This document shows, in pieces, positions 42,338 to 50,649 of a stretch of 64,000 bases of DNA. The translations under genes were made by a program, and so were the position numbers. The DNA is from Bacillus pumilus (GTDB lineage: Bacteria; Bacillota; Bacilli; Bacillales; Bacillaceae), in NCBI RefSeq assembly GCF_009937765.1, contig NZ_CP047089.1:3160272-3224271 (forward strand). The letters are read 5' to 3'. A model generated the notes under the pieces. That model saw only the letters and a list, made by a program, of their open reading frames with translations. It was not told the origin of the DNA and searched no databases. The stretch's first letter is position 1; each line of letters starts with the position of its first letter.

Positions 42338-42628
42338 TTACGGCAGCTTAATTTGTTTGTTTTCCTTCGATTCTTTATAAAGGACAATCACATTTCCGAT
42401 CGTTTGAACAAGTTCAGCTTTTGTACCTTTGACAAGTGCTTTCGCAACTTCCGTTTTGTCCTCGTCGCAGTTTTGTAATATGCTGACCTTTAATAATTCT
42501 CTTACTTCAAGCGCCTCGGAAATCTGCTTGGTCATATTGTCATTTACCCCGCCTTTTCCTACTTGAAAAATAGGTGATAAATGATGTGCTTTTGCACGCA
42601 AAAAACGTTTTTGTTTCCCTTTTAACAT
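42338..42628 (-). CDS. yqeI: YhbY-type RNA-binding protein (CRM domain)
   Basis: 96-residue CRM-domain protein associated with 50S assembly. The family motif [10 protein letters not shown] carries the GxxG loop. Overlaps aroE by 7 bp. Confidence 0.93.
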   Translation of the reverse strand: MLKGKQKRFLRAKAHHLSPIFQVGKGGVNDNMTKQISEALEVRELLKVSILQNCDEDKTEVAKALVKGTKAELVQTIGNVIVLYKESKENKQIKLP

Positions 42629-43464
42629 GGTGTTCCTCCTAATTTCTGTATGACAATTGACTTCATTTTTCTTACGTCAGGCGTGATGCCTGTCCACAGT
42701 TCAAAGGCTCTAGCTGCTTGTCCAACAAACATGCCGACACCATCTACTGTTTTTAAACCTAACCCGGCTGCTTCTCTGAGCAGCTTTGTTTCTATTGGAT
42801 TATACACAATATCACAAACAACCGCTGTTTTTTTTGCGTTTGCTAAAGAAATCGGGGTTTCTTCAACATTTGGGTGCATACCAATTGAGGTCGTATGGAT
42901 GATGACATCATATTCCCCAAGCTGCTCTTCCGCCGTCTTTAATGTAATGGCACTAGAAGTGATGTTCCCATCTGCACTTTTAATTAAAGCCTCAGCTTTT
43001 TCAATGGTGCGGTTGGTGATATCAAAGCTTTTCGGTGCATAGTCAGCGATTGTCGTATAAATGGCTCTTGCCGCTCCTCCAGCACCAATTAAGAGAAATG
43101 AAAGCTCTGTTAATGGCTGATCCAAGGCTTCGAGCAGTGAATGAAGAAAGCCCTCTCCATCTGTGTTGTACCCAACGAGTTGACCTTCTTCAAGCCGCAC
43201 CGTATTGACGGCACGCAGGCGTTCAGCTGTGACATCAATTTTGTCCAGATACTGCATGATGTCTACCTTGTGCGGAACAGTGACGTTAAAGCCGCTGATT
43301 CCTAAGGCTTTCATACCGTTAATCGCATCTTTCAGGTCATTATTTTCTACTTGAAAGCCGTGATAATGTCCATCAATTCCAGCATCCTTTAATGCTGCAT
43401 TATGAATATCCGGAGACATTGAATGGCCAACAGGGTTACCGATTACTCCGTATAATGGTTTCAA
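42622..43464 (-). CDS. aroE: Shikimate dehydrogenase
   Basis: NADPH-dependent reduction of 3-dehydroshikimate. 280 residues from TTG 43464 (GGGGGAGAG upstream), equal to B. subtilis AroE. Shikimate-site GHSMSPDIHN, catalytic Lys in FNVTVPHK, and the NADP fold GAGGAARA. Follows yqeH. Confidence 0.96.
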   Translation of the reverse strand: MKPLYGVIGNPVGHSMSPDIHNAALKDAGIDGHYHGFQVENNDLKDAINGMKALGISGFNVTVPHKVDIMQYLDKIDVTAERLRAVNTVRLEEGQLVGYNTDGEGFLHSLLEALDQPLTELSFLLIGAGGAARAIYTTIADYAPKSFDITNRTIEKAEALIKSADGNITSSAITLKTAEEQLGEYDVIIHTTSIGMHPNVEETPISLANAKKTAVVCDIVYNPIETKLLREAAGLGLKTVDGVGMFVGQAARAFELWTGITPDVRKMKSIVIQKLGGTPC

Positions 43465-43485
43465 AGTCTCTCCCCCTCTGAACAA

Positions 43486-44586
43486 TTAAATTAACGAACG
43501 TCTCAAAAACACATGCACGCCTTTTGGCGCATAGACTTTGATTTGCTTACCTGCATCATTTGCCGTGATCCATCCTAAGCCTGAGAAAACGATATCCATT
43601 TTCGGCTGATCTATGGTAAAGGTATGCGGAACGAGTGGTGGAAAATCTTCCATCCCCTCTTTTGATGGCGGTGATAGCAATTCCCCTGCATGTTTTTCAT
43701 ATAAATCATCTGCGTTTTCTAACTTTGTTCTGTGTATGTTCAGCTCATTTGGCATATAGCAGACAAATGATGTTCTGCCGCCTTTTACATAATCAAATCG
43801 AGCAAGCCCGCCAAAATAAAGCGTTTGTGCTTCGTTTAATTGGAACGTTCTCGGTTTTAATTCTTTTTTCGGCGTTAAGATCTTCAAGTCATTTTTGCTG
43901 ACATAGTGCGCCATCTGATGACGGTTGATAATGCCCGGTGTATCAAATAGAGCAGATCCGTCATCAAGCGGAATCTCAATGGCATCAAGTGTTGTACCTG
44001 GATACTGGGATGTGGTGATCACGTTCTCTTCGCCAGATACTTCTTTGATGATTCGATTGATAAATGTGGATTTCCCAACATTCGTACAGCCGACGACATA
44101 GACATTTCTTCCTTCGCGGTAATGATCGATCGCTTCCATCACCTCAGGTACGCCTTGACCTCTGCTTGCACTGATTAAGAACACATCGATCGGGTTCAAT
44201 CCGTTTTCTTTCGCTTCCCGTTTCATCCAATGAACCAAACGATCTTTTTTCACGGATTTCGGTAAAATATCTACTTTGTTGCCGACAAGTAAAATCGGGT
44301 TACCACCGACAATACGACTCAGCCCATTAATCCAGCTTCCGTTAAAGTCAAAAATATCAACGACCTTGACAATCAGAGAATCTGTCTCTCCGATGCTGTG
44401 CAATATATTTAAAAAGTCGTCTTCTGTTAAAGAAACATCTTGTATTTCATTGTAGTTCTTTAACCTAAAACAGCGCTGACAGATTACATCTTCTTTCAAT
44501 AGAGATGCTGCCGGCGCATATCCTAATTGATCTTTATCTTCCGTCTGAATGGCTACACCGCAGCCAATACAAACAACCTTTTCCAT
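43486..44586 (-). CDS. yqeH: Ribosome biogenesis GTPase YqeH
   Basis: Circularly permuted GTPase for 30S assembly. 366 residues from ATG 44586 with GGGAGG upstream. N-terminal zinc finger (CIGCG and CQRCF), then GTPase motifs in permuted order: NKVD (G4), SASRGQG (G5), GCTNVGKST (G1), DTPG (G3). C-terminal RNA-binding domain. Confidence 0.97.
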   Translation of the reverse strand: MEKVVCIGCGVAIQTEDKDQLGYAPAASLLKEDVICQRCFRLKNYNEIQDVSLTEDDFLNILHSIGETDSLIVKVVDIFDFNGSWINGLSRIVGGNPILLVGNKVDILPKSVKKDRLVHWMKREAKENGLNPIDVFLISASRGQGVPEVMEAIDHYREGRNVYVVGCTNVGKSTFINRIIKEVSGEENVITTSQYPGTTLDAIEIPLDDGSALFDTPGIINRHQMAHYVSKNDLKILTPKKELKPRTFQLNEAQTLYFGGLARFDYVKGGRTSFVCYMPNELNIHRTKLENADDLYEKHAGELLSPPSKEGMEDFPPLVPHTFTIDQPKMDIVFSGLGWITANDAGKQIKVYAPKGVHVFLRRSLI

Positions 44587-44588
44587 TA

Positions 44589-45110
44589 TTACTCTTCCTC
44601 CCACTGAATGTGGCCCTTACGCTTTAAGGCTCCTAAAATTCTGCGTTCAATCTGCCTGTTAAACTTAGTGAAAAATCCGTCTGAAGCAGCAACAGGGACA
44701 ACCAAAATTGTATGGAAGCCGTGACGGTTCCCGCCTAGAACATCGGTCATGAGCTGATCCCCAATCACCACCACATCTTCTTTTTTCAATTGCATATCGG
44801 AGACAGCCTTATTAAAAGCTCTTCCCATCGGTTTTTTCGCTTTATAAATAAACGGGATATGAACTGGTTCAGAAAAAAGCTTGACCCTTTTTTCATTATT
44901 GTTCGATACAATCGTCACTTGTATCCCGTGATCCTTCATTTCTTGAAACCATTCAATTAAGCGGGGCGTCGCACTTGGACGATCCCATTCTACTAGTGTG
45001 TTATCTAAATCGGTAATAATTCCTTTTACATTTCGTTCTTTTAGTTTTTGCGGTGAAATGTGGAAAATGCTTTTCACAAATTCATCCGGTAAGAAATACT
45101 TCTTTAGCAC
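44589..45110 (-). CDS. yqeG: HAD-family phosphatase YqeG
   Basis: HAD superfamily subclass IIIA phosphatase, probably a phosphatidylglycerophosphatase-like enzyme. Motif I is DLDNTLVEW and motif III/IV is VVIGDQLMTDVLGG. GTG 45110 has AAGGGTG six bases upstream and gives 173 residues; the frame to ATG 45131 would add seven. Two bases from yqeH, first gene of this block. Confidence 0.93.
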   Translation of the reverse strand: MLKKYFLPDEFVKSIFHISPQKLKERNVKGIITDLDNTLVEWDRPSATPRLIEWFQEMKDHGIQVTIVSNNNEKRVKLFSEPVHIPFIYKAKKPMGRAFNKAVSDMQLKKEDVVVIGDQLMTDVLGGNRHGFHTILVVPVAASDGFFTKFNRQIERRILGALKRKGHIQWEEE

Positions 45111-45227
45111 AATTTGCACCCTTTCTTTCATTGGTTTTTCAGCGATTGTGTCGAATCAAATCACAATTTGTCTGTCTATCGAATACATTGAAAAAGTTTT
45201 CGACATATGATGAGGACCTTCAACAGG

Positions 45228-45327
45228 TGTGGATAATTTTACACACATTATCCACCTATATTTCATCACGCTTTCATTCAATTATAAACACTCTACCCAC
45301 AAGTTATCCACTTCACCATGTGGATAA
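45228..45327 (+). promoter_or_regulatory. DnaA box cluster upstream of sda
   Basis: Four 9-mers match TTATCCACA with at most one mismatch: TGTGGATAA (45228-45236), TTATCCACC (45248-45256), TTATCCACT (45304-45312), TGTGGATAA (45319-45327). A weaker CTACCCACA lies near 45292. In B. subtilis sda transcription is controlled by DnaA through such boxes. This fills the 360-bp space between yqeG and sda; otherwise it holds promoters only. Confidence 0.93.
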
Positions 45328-45472
45328 CAGAACGATTGTTCTTGTTTCCCATTCATGGTAGATTAAAGGTACTTCAGAGACATTCGATCAACCTATGATG
45401 ATATGTCTTTTCCTCAAGTTTTATGCCAACTTTTTCAGGGGAGGTGTTTTTCCCATCATATGGGTTTCTAGT

Positions 45473-45613
45473 ATGAAAAAGCTGTCAGATGATTTACTTA
45501 TAGAATCGTACTATAAAGCAAATGAAATGAACTTAAATCGCGACTTCATTGAATTAATTGAGACAGAAATGAAAAGACGTTCGCTCGGGCACATGCTCTC
45601 TGTTTCCTCTTAA
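45473..45613 (+). CDS. sda: Sporulation checkpoint inhibitor Sda
   Basis: Blocks the sporulation kinase KinA (and KinB) when replication is perturbed. 46 residues from ATG 45473: [19 protein letters not shown], a helical hairpin, ending LGHMLSVSS, a tail resembling a ClpXP degron. The strong ribosome site GGGGAGGTG (45438-45446) is 26 nt upstream, so translation may start at ATC 45455 (52 residues) or restart after a 3-codon frame (see findings). Confidence 0.95.
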   Translation: MKKLSDDLLIESYYKANEMNLNRDFIELIETEMKRRSLGHMLSVSS

Positions 45614-45714
45614 TTCCATATCACAGGAACCATGCCTCCCGAGCACTCTCCTTTTTTAAACTCAGGTGACTGATATTATATCACTTGCGCTATAGGCTTA
45701 CTACTATTTTCCGT

Positions 45715-45747
45715 AAAAAACACCCCTTCTCAACAAAGAAGAGGTGT
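45715..45747 (-). terminator. Terminator of the small 49-residue gene
   Basis: ACACCCCTTCT (45720-45730) with AGAAGAGGTGT (45737-45747), one mismatch, followed by TTTTT on the minus strand, right at the stop codon. Confidence 0.88.
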
Positions 45748-45748
45748 C

Positions 45749-45898
45749 TTATTTGCAAGACTGTTCATTCCAAAACCATAACCCTCCGCCTACGACCAAA
45801 ATGACCACAAGGAACACAACAAGAAAAGCGTAACCGATTCCTGCTCCTTGAGCTGGATAAGGTGAACACGCAGGGTAAGGATAAGGGCATCCCCACAT
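45749..45898 (-). CDS. Small hydrophobic protein, YjcZ/SscA-like
   Basis: 49 residues: Pro/Tyr/Cys-rich head (MWGCPYPYPACSPYPAQG), then one membrane segment rich in Val, Leu and Phe, ending LWFWNEQSCK. The Tyr/Gly-rich head plus a single hydrophobic segment recalls the YjcZ family of Bacillus sporulation peptides, but the Cys and Pro content is unusual. AAGGAGGT precedes ATG 45898 at 6 nt, and a terminator follows, so the gene is real despite its size. Confidence 0.75.
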   Translation of the reverse strand: MWGCPYPYPACSPYPAQGAGIGYAFLVVFLVVILVVGGGLWFWNEQSCK

Positions 45899-45976
45899 AT
45901 CAGTTACCTCCTTCTAGGAAGATATACTATTAGACTATGCTGAATGGATGGTCTTGTTTAGGCAGATGGCCATCAT

Positions 45977-46705
45977 TTAAAAATGTTTAATGACATCACG
46001 TTCTTTGATTTCGTTATAAATAATTCTTGCCCCTTTTGGCGTCATATGATTGCCAGAAGGGTCGATCAAACCTGACTGAATCAGCGCATTATCACTATCT
46101 TCACCAGCTTCTCGGATGAACGCTTTCCAGTTGTCGACAAGCGGTACTTGCTGATCCTTGGCTATTTCTCTCGTGATGTCATTATAGGAATTTTGCCAAG
46201 CTCTTGCCCCGCCTCTCTCAGCAAAATAAGATGACTTATACCTAGAGTAATAATACAAGCCCTTTTTTCCGCCTTCTACAACAGGTACACAGGTCATGAG
46301 AATCGGGGTAATGCCTGCTTTTCTACTCTCAGAAATGAAGTAGGTTATGTTTTCTTTAAATCTTTTTTTCGTCACTCGGGGATGTTTCCCGTCTAAAATC
46401 GCCGCATCATTCGTCCCGAACATGATGAGGACGTAAGTTGGTTTCTGCTTTAAAATATCCTGCTCAAAGCGCAGCTTCGCATCTTCAGTCGTCTGCCCGC
46501 CAATTCCTGCGTTCTTCACTTGAATTTGACCGCGCTCGACGTTTTTCATGAGATTCACCCATTTTTCAGATGTTGGATAATCTCGAAAGTCCCAGTTTGA
46601 TCCCTTTGTATTGCTGTCACCAAATGCAATGACACTTTCTTGTTCTGGTTTTGAGCACCCAGCAGCGACACAAATCAGGATGAAAAGGACAACATATTTC
46701 TTCAC
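45977..46705 (-). CDS. yqeF: YqeF-like lipoprotein, SGNH/GDSL hydrolase
   Basis: Exported lipid-anchored esterase-type hydrolase. 242 residues from GTG 46705 (GGAGGTG six bases upstream); the TTG at 46720 overlaps that ribosome site. Signal peptide with lipobox VAAGC (Cys about 17). SGNH blocks: FGDSNTKG (catalytic Ser), GIGG, GTNDA, and DPSGNHMTPKG with the catalytic Asp/His. Substrate unknown. Same position as yqeF after sda in B. subtilis. Confidence 0.88.
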   Translation of the reverse strand: MKKYVVLFILICVAAGCSKPEQESVIAFGDSNTKGSNWDFRDYPTSEKWVNLMKNVERGQIQVKNAGIGGQTTEDAKLRFEQDILKQKPTYVLIMFGTNDAAILDGKHPRVTKKRFKENITYFISESRKAGITPILMTCVPVVEGGKKGLYYYSRYKSSYFAERGGARAWQNSYNDITREIAKDQQVPLVDNWKAFIREAGEDSDNALIQSGLIDPSGNHMTPKGARIIYNEIKERDVIKHF

Positions 46706-46787
46706 TACATTCACCTCCAAAAGCCCTCTTCATATAGTAAACGACAAGACTTTTGGTTTCAATGAATGACTGTTTTTGACGAAATTT

Positions 46788-47528
46788 CTATTGCAGTTGA
46801 ACAGGTACATAGGCATTGTCATGATGCAGTAGTTCGCTCACTTTGACAAATTCATAGCCTCGATCCTTTAATTCAGGTATCACTTGTTTCATAGCTTCGA
46901 CCGTCTGCTTTCGGTTCCCCCCGCCATCATGCAAAAGAATAATATCGCCGCCTTGAATATGATCAATAATCCGGCTCGCAATTTTGTGTGCGCCTGGTCT
47001 TGACCAGTCCTTCGGATCTTGCGTAAAGGACCACATGACCACATCATATCCTTGTTTTGACAAAATGCGGAAAGATTTCATCGTCAAGCGGCCACCAGGA
47101 GGACGAAATAACAAGGGTCCGCCAGGCTGAAGTGAAGCGATATGAGCCGCTGATTCTTTTAGCTCCTGCTTGATCTCCTTTGATGATAACAGGTCAAAAT
47201 ACGTATGATTCATCGTGTGGTTGCCAAGTTCATTTCCCTCGCCTACGATTCGTTTCGCAATCTCTGGATATGTATGAATCCGGCTGCCTATAGCAAAAAA
47301 GCTGGCATTCACTTGATGTTCCTTCAGCACGTCTAAAACTTGATTTGTGTAAACTGGATGAGGTCCATCATCAAAGGTCAGTGCAATCTTTTTTCGTTCC
47401 TGCCTCATGTCCCAAAAAGCTCGTCCTGTTTTTTCTAGGTCGATTCTTTTTAATGTTCGAGCTTCTATTTTATTAGGAACAAACGTGCATAGCAGTAATA
47501 TACACAGCAAGACATGCAACCCTCTCAT
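46788..47528 (-). CDS. Secreted polysaccharide deacetylase (CE4 family)
   Basis: Removes acetyl groups from peptidoglycan or chitin-like sugars. 246 residues from ATG 47528 (GGAGG upstream). Signal peptide ending near NKIEA. CE4 motifs: TFDDGPHP (catalytic Asp and metal Asp), GNHTMNHT (metal His pair), RPPGGR, and ILLHDGGG with the catalytic His. No extra domain. Which polymer it acts on cannot be told from sequence. Confidence 0.88.
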   Translation of the reverse strand: MRGLHVLLCILLLCTFVPNKIEARTLKRIDLEKTGRAFWDMRQERKKIALTFDDGPHPVYTNQVLDVLKEHQVNASFFAIGSRIHTYPEIAKRIVGEGNELGNHTMNHTYFDLLSSKEIKQELKESAAHIASLQPGGPLLFRPPGGRLTMKSFRILSKQGYDVVMWSFTQDPKDWSRPGAHKIASRIIDHIQGGDIILLHDGGGNRKQTVEAMKQVIPELKDRGYEFVKVSELLHHDNAYVPVQLQ

Positions 47529-47632
47529 TTGACCGCCTCCACAGAACATTCTTACAGATTAAATTGCCCGCTTTTTGATGATTCATTCAGCATTCATGGT
47601 CACGTTCTGCATCTCTAACTTCTCTCTTACAT

Positions 47633-47662
47633 AAAAAAAGCCGGCCATCAGGCCCGCTTTTT
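47633..47662 (-). terminator. Terminator after rap
   Basis: AAAAAGCGGGCCTGATGGCCGGCTTTTT on the minus strand forms a stem (GC[G/C]GGCC against GGCCGGC) with flanking A and T runs. It lies 40 bp after the rap stop and leaves no room for a phr gene. Confidence 0.85.
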
Positions 47663-47702
47663 GTTTCACGTTTGGTTTCTCTCTTCAACTGTCGAACGTT
47701 GC

Positions 47703-48824
47703 TTAGAATTCATACAGACACTCTCCTTCTTGGATTTGATTTTGAGCCCATAATAATTTCTGATAATACTGGTTGGACTTCTGGTATTGTTGAGAGGCTT
47801 CTAAGGCTGTCGCAATTTCTAGTGAGATATCCTCTATATAAGAGTATAGGCTAAGTTTTTCCAAATAATCAATGGTTTTTTGCAGTTGTTCTTCATTCAT
47901 TTCTTGAACATATAAAGCATCTAGATACTCAAACATATGACAGAACAGCTGGTCTTCATGCTTCTTTGCAGCTAATTTTCCATCTTCTAATATGCGGCAT
48001 GCTGCTACTTGTTCATTTTGTCTAAAAAGTAGTTTTGCCAGCGTATAGAGCGTATGTGGAAGCGTGGGAAGTTGCTCTTTACAGGCAATTTCTGCTGATT
48101 CTGTTAAATAGCGTTCTGCTTCCTCAAGGTAGCCCAGTTCCCCATAACATTTCCCTAAATTATAAAGCGCTGAACTGTATATCCGCGGGTGATCGATTTG
48201 TGATGCGAGCTGTTTTGCCTTTTTTAAATGAGGCAGTGCCCGGTCTTTTCGTTTTAAATCTTGATAGTTTCCTGAGATCACAAACAGGCACTGAATGATG
48301 CGAATTGAATAAGCATCATGCTGATCGTATATTTCCAGCGCCTTTAAAATATGATGCATCGAGACATGCGTTTGCTTCATAATATAGTAGGCTTCTGCTA
48401 CTTTAAAATGAAACTCAGCCTGCTCAATATCATCAAATACCATGGACAGCTGTTTTTCTGCCACTCGGTAATATTTGACGGCTTCTAAATATTCTTTTTG
48501 ACTAAACTCATGCATGCCACGAAAAAATGCATGGTAATAATGCAGCATATCAGATAACTCATGATTGGAGTTTTCGATTTTATCGACAAGATTAGATACT
48601 GAGAAAGGTTGATATTTTGAAGGGTGTATATAGTCAAGCATGATCTGGTGCCGAAAACACATGAGCTGATAATAAATCAGTAAATGCTGGTCCTCTTCCA
48701 TCCGTTCAATTTCCGCTTCTACTTCTGCTTTCAGGATTTCCGCATCTGGAACACTGAACTGCCGTATCATTCGATACCATTCATTAATTTTCATACCTAC
48801 ATGTGAAGAAAGAACCTTCCCCAT
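47703..48824 (-). CDS. rap: Rap-type response regulator aspartate phosphatase, no phr partner
   Basis: Rap proteins dephosphorylate Spo0F or block ComA and are inhibited by Phr peptides. 373 residues from ATG 48824: N-terminal three-helix bundle starting [18 protein letters not shown] (very like RapA/B), then TPR repeats (for example [20 protein letters not shown] and [14 protein letters not shown]) and the family C-terminal end GECLYEF. No phr frame follows before the terminator. Resemblance to RapA suggests Spo0F as target; inference. Confidence 0.9.
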   Translation of the reverse strand: MGKVLSSHVGMKINEWYRMIRQFSVPDAEILKAEVEAEIERMEEDQHLLIYYQLMCFRHQIMLDYIHPSKYQPFSVSNLVDKIENSNHELSDMLHYYHAFFRGMHEFSQKEYLEAVKYYRVAEKQLSMVFDDIEQAEFHFKVAEAYYIMKQTHVSMHHILKALEIYDQHDAYSIRIIQCLFVISGNYQDLKRKDRALPHLKKAKQLASQIDHPRIYSSALYNLGKCYGELGYLEEAERYLTESAEIACKEQLPTLPHTLYTLAKLLFRQNEQVAACRILEDGKLAAKKHEDQLFCHMFEYLDALYVQEMNEEQLQKTIDYLEKLSLYSYIEDISLEIATALEASQQYQKSNQYYQKLLWAQNQIQEGECLYEF

Positions 48825-48880
48825 GTTCCGAAAAAACCCCTTCCTTTTCGGTCTAATATTACATATTTTAGCACGCTTCT

Positions 48881-48909
48881 TGACCGCCAAGCACCGCAAA
48901 GAAACCGCA
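48881..48909. promoter_or_regulatory. Three ACCGCAAA-type repeats between rap and sigK
   Basis: ACCGCCAA (48881-48888), ACCGCAAA (48891-48898), ACCGCAAA (48902-48909), starting 10 and 11 bp apart. The reverse complement reads TTTGCGGT, the ComA half-site core TTGCGG. They lie 57-85 bp upstream of the rap start. Confidence 0.6.
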
Positions 48910-49007
48910 AACATATGAAAAGGGCAGCAAAAACAGACGAACTGAAGCCCGTTTTTTTCGAAAAAGATGATTTTTTCATCGTACAGACACAGACAATCCC
49001 CCCTTCA

Positions 49008-49015
49008 CATACATT
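49008..49015 (+). promoter_or_regulatory. Sporulation sigma -10 element of sigK
   Basis: CATACATT fits the SigE -10 consensus (and nearly the SigK one), 44 bp before the sigK start. No -35 was convincing. Mother-cell expression of sigK is established in B. subtilis. Confidence 0.55.
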
Positions 49016-49058
49016 TGAGGATATAGGCAGTGGCCTAAACATGGTGGAGGTGAAAATC

Positions 49059-49784
49059 GTGGCAGGAGTATTTACAGCGATGGGATTGATGGTCAAAGAA
49101 TTGGTGTTCTTAGTGTCCTATGTCAAAAACAATGCCTTTCCACAGCCCCTTTCGGGAGATGATGAAAAAAAATACTTAGCCCTTATGGCACAGGGCGATG
49201 AACACGCGAGAAATATGCTGATTGAACATAACCTTCGGCTCGTCGCCCATATTGTCAAGAAATTTGAAAATACCGGGGAAGACGCAGAAGACCTCATCTC
49301 CATCGGGACGATCGGACTCATTAAAGCCATCGAAAGCTATTCCTCTGGAAAAGGAACAAAGCTGGCAACGTATGCTGCGCGGTGTATTGAAAATGAAATC
49401 CTGATGCATTTACGCGCACTCAAAAAGACAAAAAAAGATGTTTCCTTGCATGACCCCATTGGTCAGGATAAAGAAGGCAACGAAATTTCATTAATTGATG
49501 TCTTAAAATCCGAAAATGAAGATGTGATTGATACGATTCAGCTCAACATGGAGCTTGAAAAAGTAAAGGAGTATATTGACATTCTCGACGGCCGGGAAAA
49601 AGAAGTGATCGTCGGCCGGTTCGGTCTTGATTTAAAGAAAGAAAAAACGCAGCGGGAAATAGCCAAGGAGCTCGGGATATCGCGGAGCTATGTGTCACGT
49701 ATTGAGAAGCGAGCGCTGATGAAGATGTTTCATGAGTTTTACCGGGCGGAGAAGGAGAAACGGAAGCGGGAGAAGGGGAAGTGA
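49059..49784 (+). CDS. sigK: RNA polymerase sigma-K factor, uninterrupted
   Basis: Late mother-cell sigma factor. 241 residues from GTG 49059 (GGAGGTG upstream). N-terminal 20-residue pro-sequence ([19 protein letters not shown] after Met), cleaved by SpoIVFB in B. subtilis. Region 2 with [20 protein letters not shown] and [19 protein letters not shown], region 4 helix-turn-helix [21 protein letters not shown]. The frame is intact across the site where B. subtilis carries the skin element (AATGAAATCCT near 49390). Confidence 0.98.
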   Translation: MAGVFTAMGLMVKELVFLVSYVKNNAFPQPLSGDDEKKYLALMAQGDEHARNMLIEHNLRLVAHIVKKFENTGEDAEDLISIGTIGLIKAIESYSSGKGTKLATYAARCIENEILMHLRALKKTKKDVSLHDPIGQDKEGNEISLIDVLKSENEDVIDTIQLNMELEKVKEYIDILDGREKEVIVGRFGLDLKKEKTQREIAKELGISRSYVSRIEKRALMKMFHEFYRAEKEKRKREKGK

Positions 49785-49808
49785 AAATAATTCCTTCCAA
49801 CTACTAAT

Positions 49809-49838
49809 AAAAAACAGACCTTGTTGGGTCTGTTTTTT
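49809..49838 (+). terminator. Terminator after sigK
   Basis: AAAACAGACC and GGTCTGTTTT around a 6-nt loop, followed by T. Confidence 0.88.
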
Positions 49839-49894
49839 TGAACATCACAATAGAGCTGACATACACAAAAAACTATTTCATGTTTTATCCTCAT

Positions 49895-50191
49895 TTATTT
49901 CACTATGTTATTTTCTTTTAAGAAACGCTTAAAATGCTTATGACCTTCCTCCTCAATTAAATCATTTTCAATCAAATAATCTCCAATCAATAGCCCGAGA
50001 TCATCCCACTTCTCATATTCCTTCAAAAGTGTTAACCCATAACTTTTATGATCAAAAAACAATAACCATCTTCCTGTCTCTAAACTCTTAAAAAACACGC
50101 CTTCATAATCAAAACCATGTTCATAATACCCTACATGTAAATGCATAGTATCGTCTATTCTATGTAATTTTTCTTCTGTACTCAACTTCAT
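49895..50191 (-). CDS. Hypothetical 98-residue protein, partner of Imm1-like gene
   Basis: Not recognised. Acidic and aromatic protein, no signal or membrane segment: HVGYYEHGFDYEGVFFKS, then SYGLTLLKEYEKWDDLGLL. Starts at ATG 50191 with GGAG six bases upstream, nine bases after the stop of the immunity-like gene, so the two form an operon. Size, acidity and context suggest a second immunity-type protein; inference only. Confidence 0.65.
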   Translation of the reverse strand: MKLSTEEKLHRIDDTMHLHVGYYEHGFDYEGVFFKSLETGRWLLFFDHKSYGLTLLKEYEKWDDLGLLIGDYLIENDLIEEEGHKHFKRFLKENNIVK

Positions 50192-50200
50192 CTTGCGCTC

Positions 50201-50617
50201 CTAACTTTTCATATCCTTCTGAAAATCAATATCCCTCAACTCAACCCATTCAACAAGGTCAGGAACTGTTTTTGTCGTCAAAAAATGGTAAACGATTTGA
50301 TACGCTTTATAACGATCGACATAGCTGCACGACGGCACATACAATGGGGCTCCTGCGACAAAATGCTCGATCGTTTCAATTTTTTCTCCCTTTTTAAAAG
50401 GGACCAAAAAATTTGGATATCTCATGATCAAGAACCCATACGGTTCCGTATAAAAGAAAACTAGACTTTCACTTTCCCAATCTTCCTCTATCTCAATGGA
50501 AGATTCTCCGTTACCTTGTGTCCAATACTCTTCACCCTCCTGAAAGAAAATCCTTTTCATGAATTCTTCTCCCGGATTTTCTACTGGAGCTCCTGTGGGG
50601 CCGTAATATAAAAACAT
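50201..50617 (-). CDS. Imm1-like immunity protein (tentative)
   Basis: 138 residues from ATG 50617 (GGAG 8 nt upstream). Early NGESSIEIEEDWESESLVFF and the ending YQIVYHFLTTKTVPDLVEWV recall the Imm1 immunity family, in which a Gly-Asn-Gly-Glu turn and a terminal phrase like FL-TG--P--V-W are typical. No signal peptide. No polymorphic toxin gene lies next to it in this window. A guess by motif, not certain. Confidence 0.5.
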   Translation of the reverse strand: MFLYYGPTGAPVENPGEEFMKRIFFQEGEEYWTQGNGESSIEIEEDWESESLVFFYTEPYGFLIMRYPNFLVPFKKGEKIETIEHFVAGAPLYVPSCSYVDRYKAYQIVYHFLTTKTVPDLVEWVELRDIDFQKDMKS

Positions 50618-50649
50618 CAATATCGCTCCTTCATGCCTATATCAACTTG

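Noticed and set aside
47550..47702. phr peptide gene after rap
   Set aside because: Short frames here (for example nine codons) lack a signal peptide and a ribosome site, and a terminator intervenes.
49380..49420. Skin element attachment scar
   Set aside because: The sequence AATGAAATCCT is present, but the reading frame is uninterrupted and no recombinase or duplicated half is seen; it is simply the native sigK sequence.
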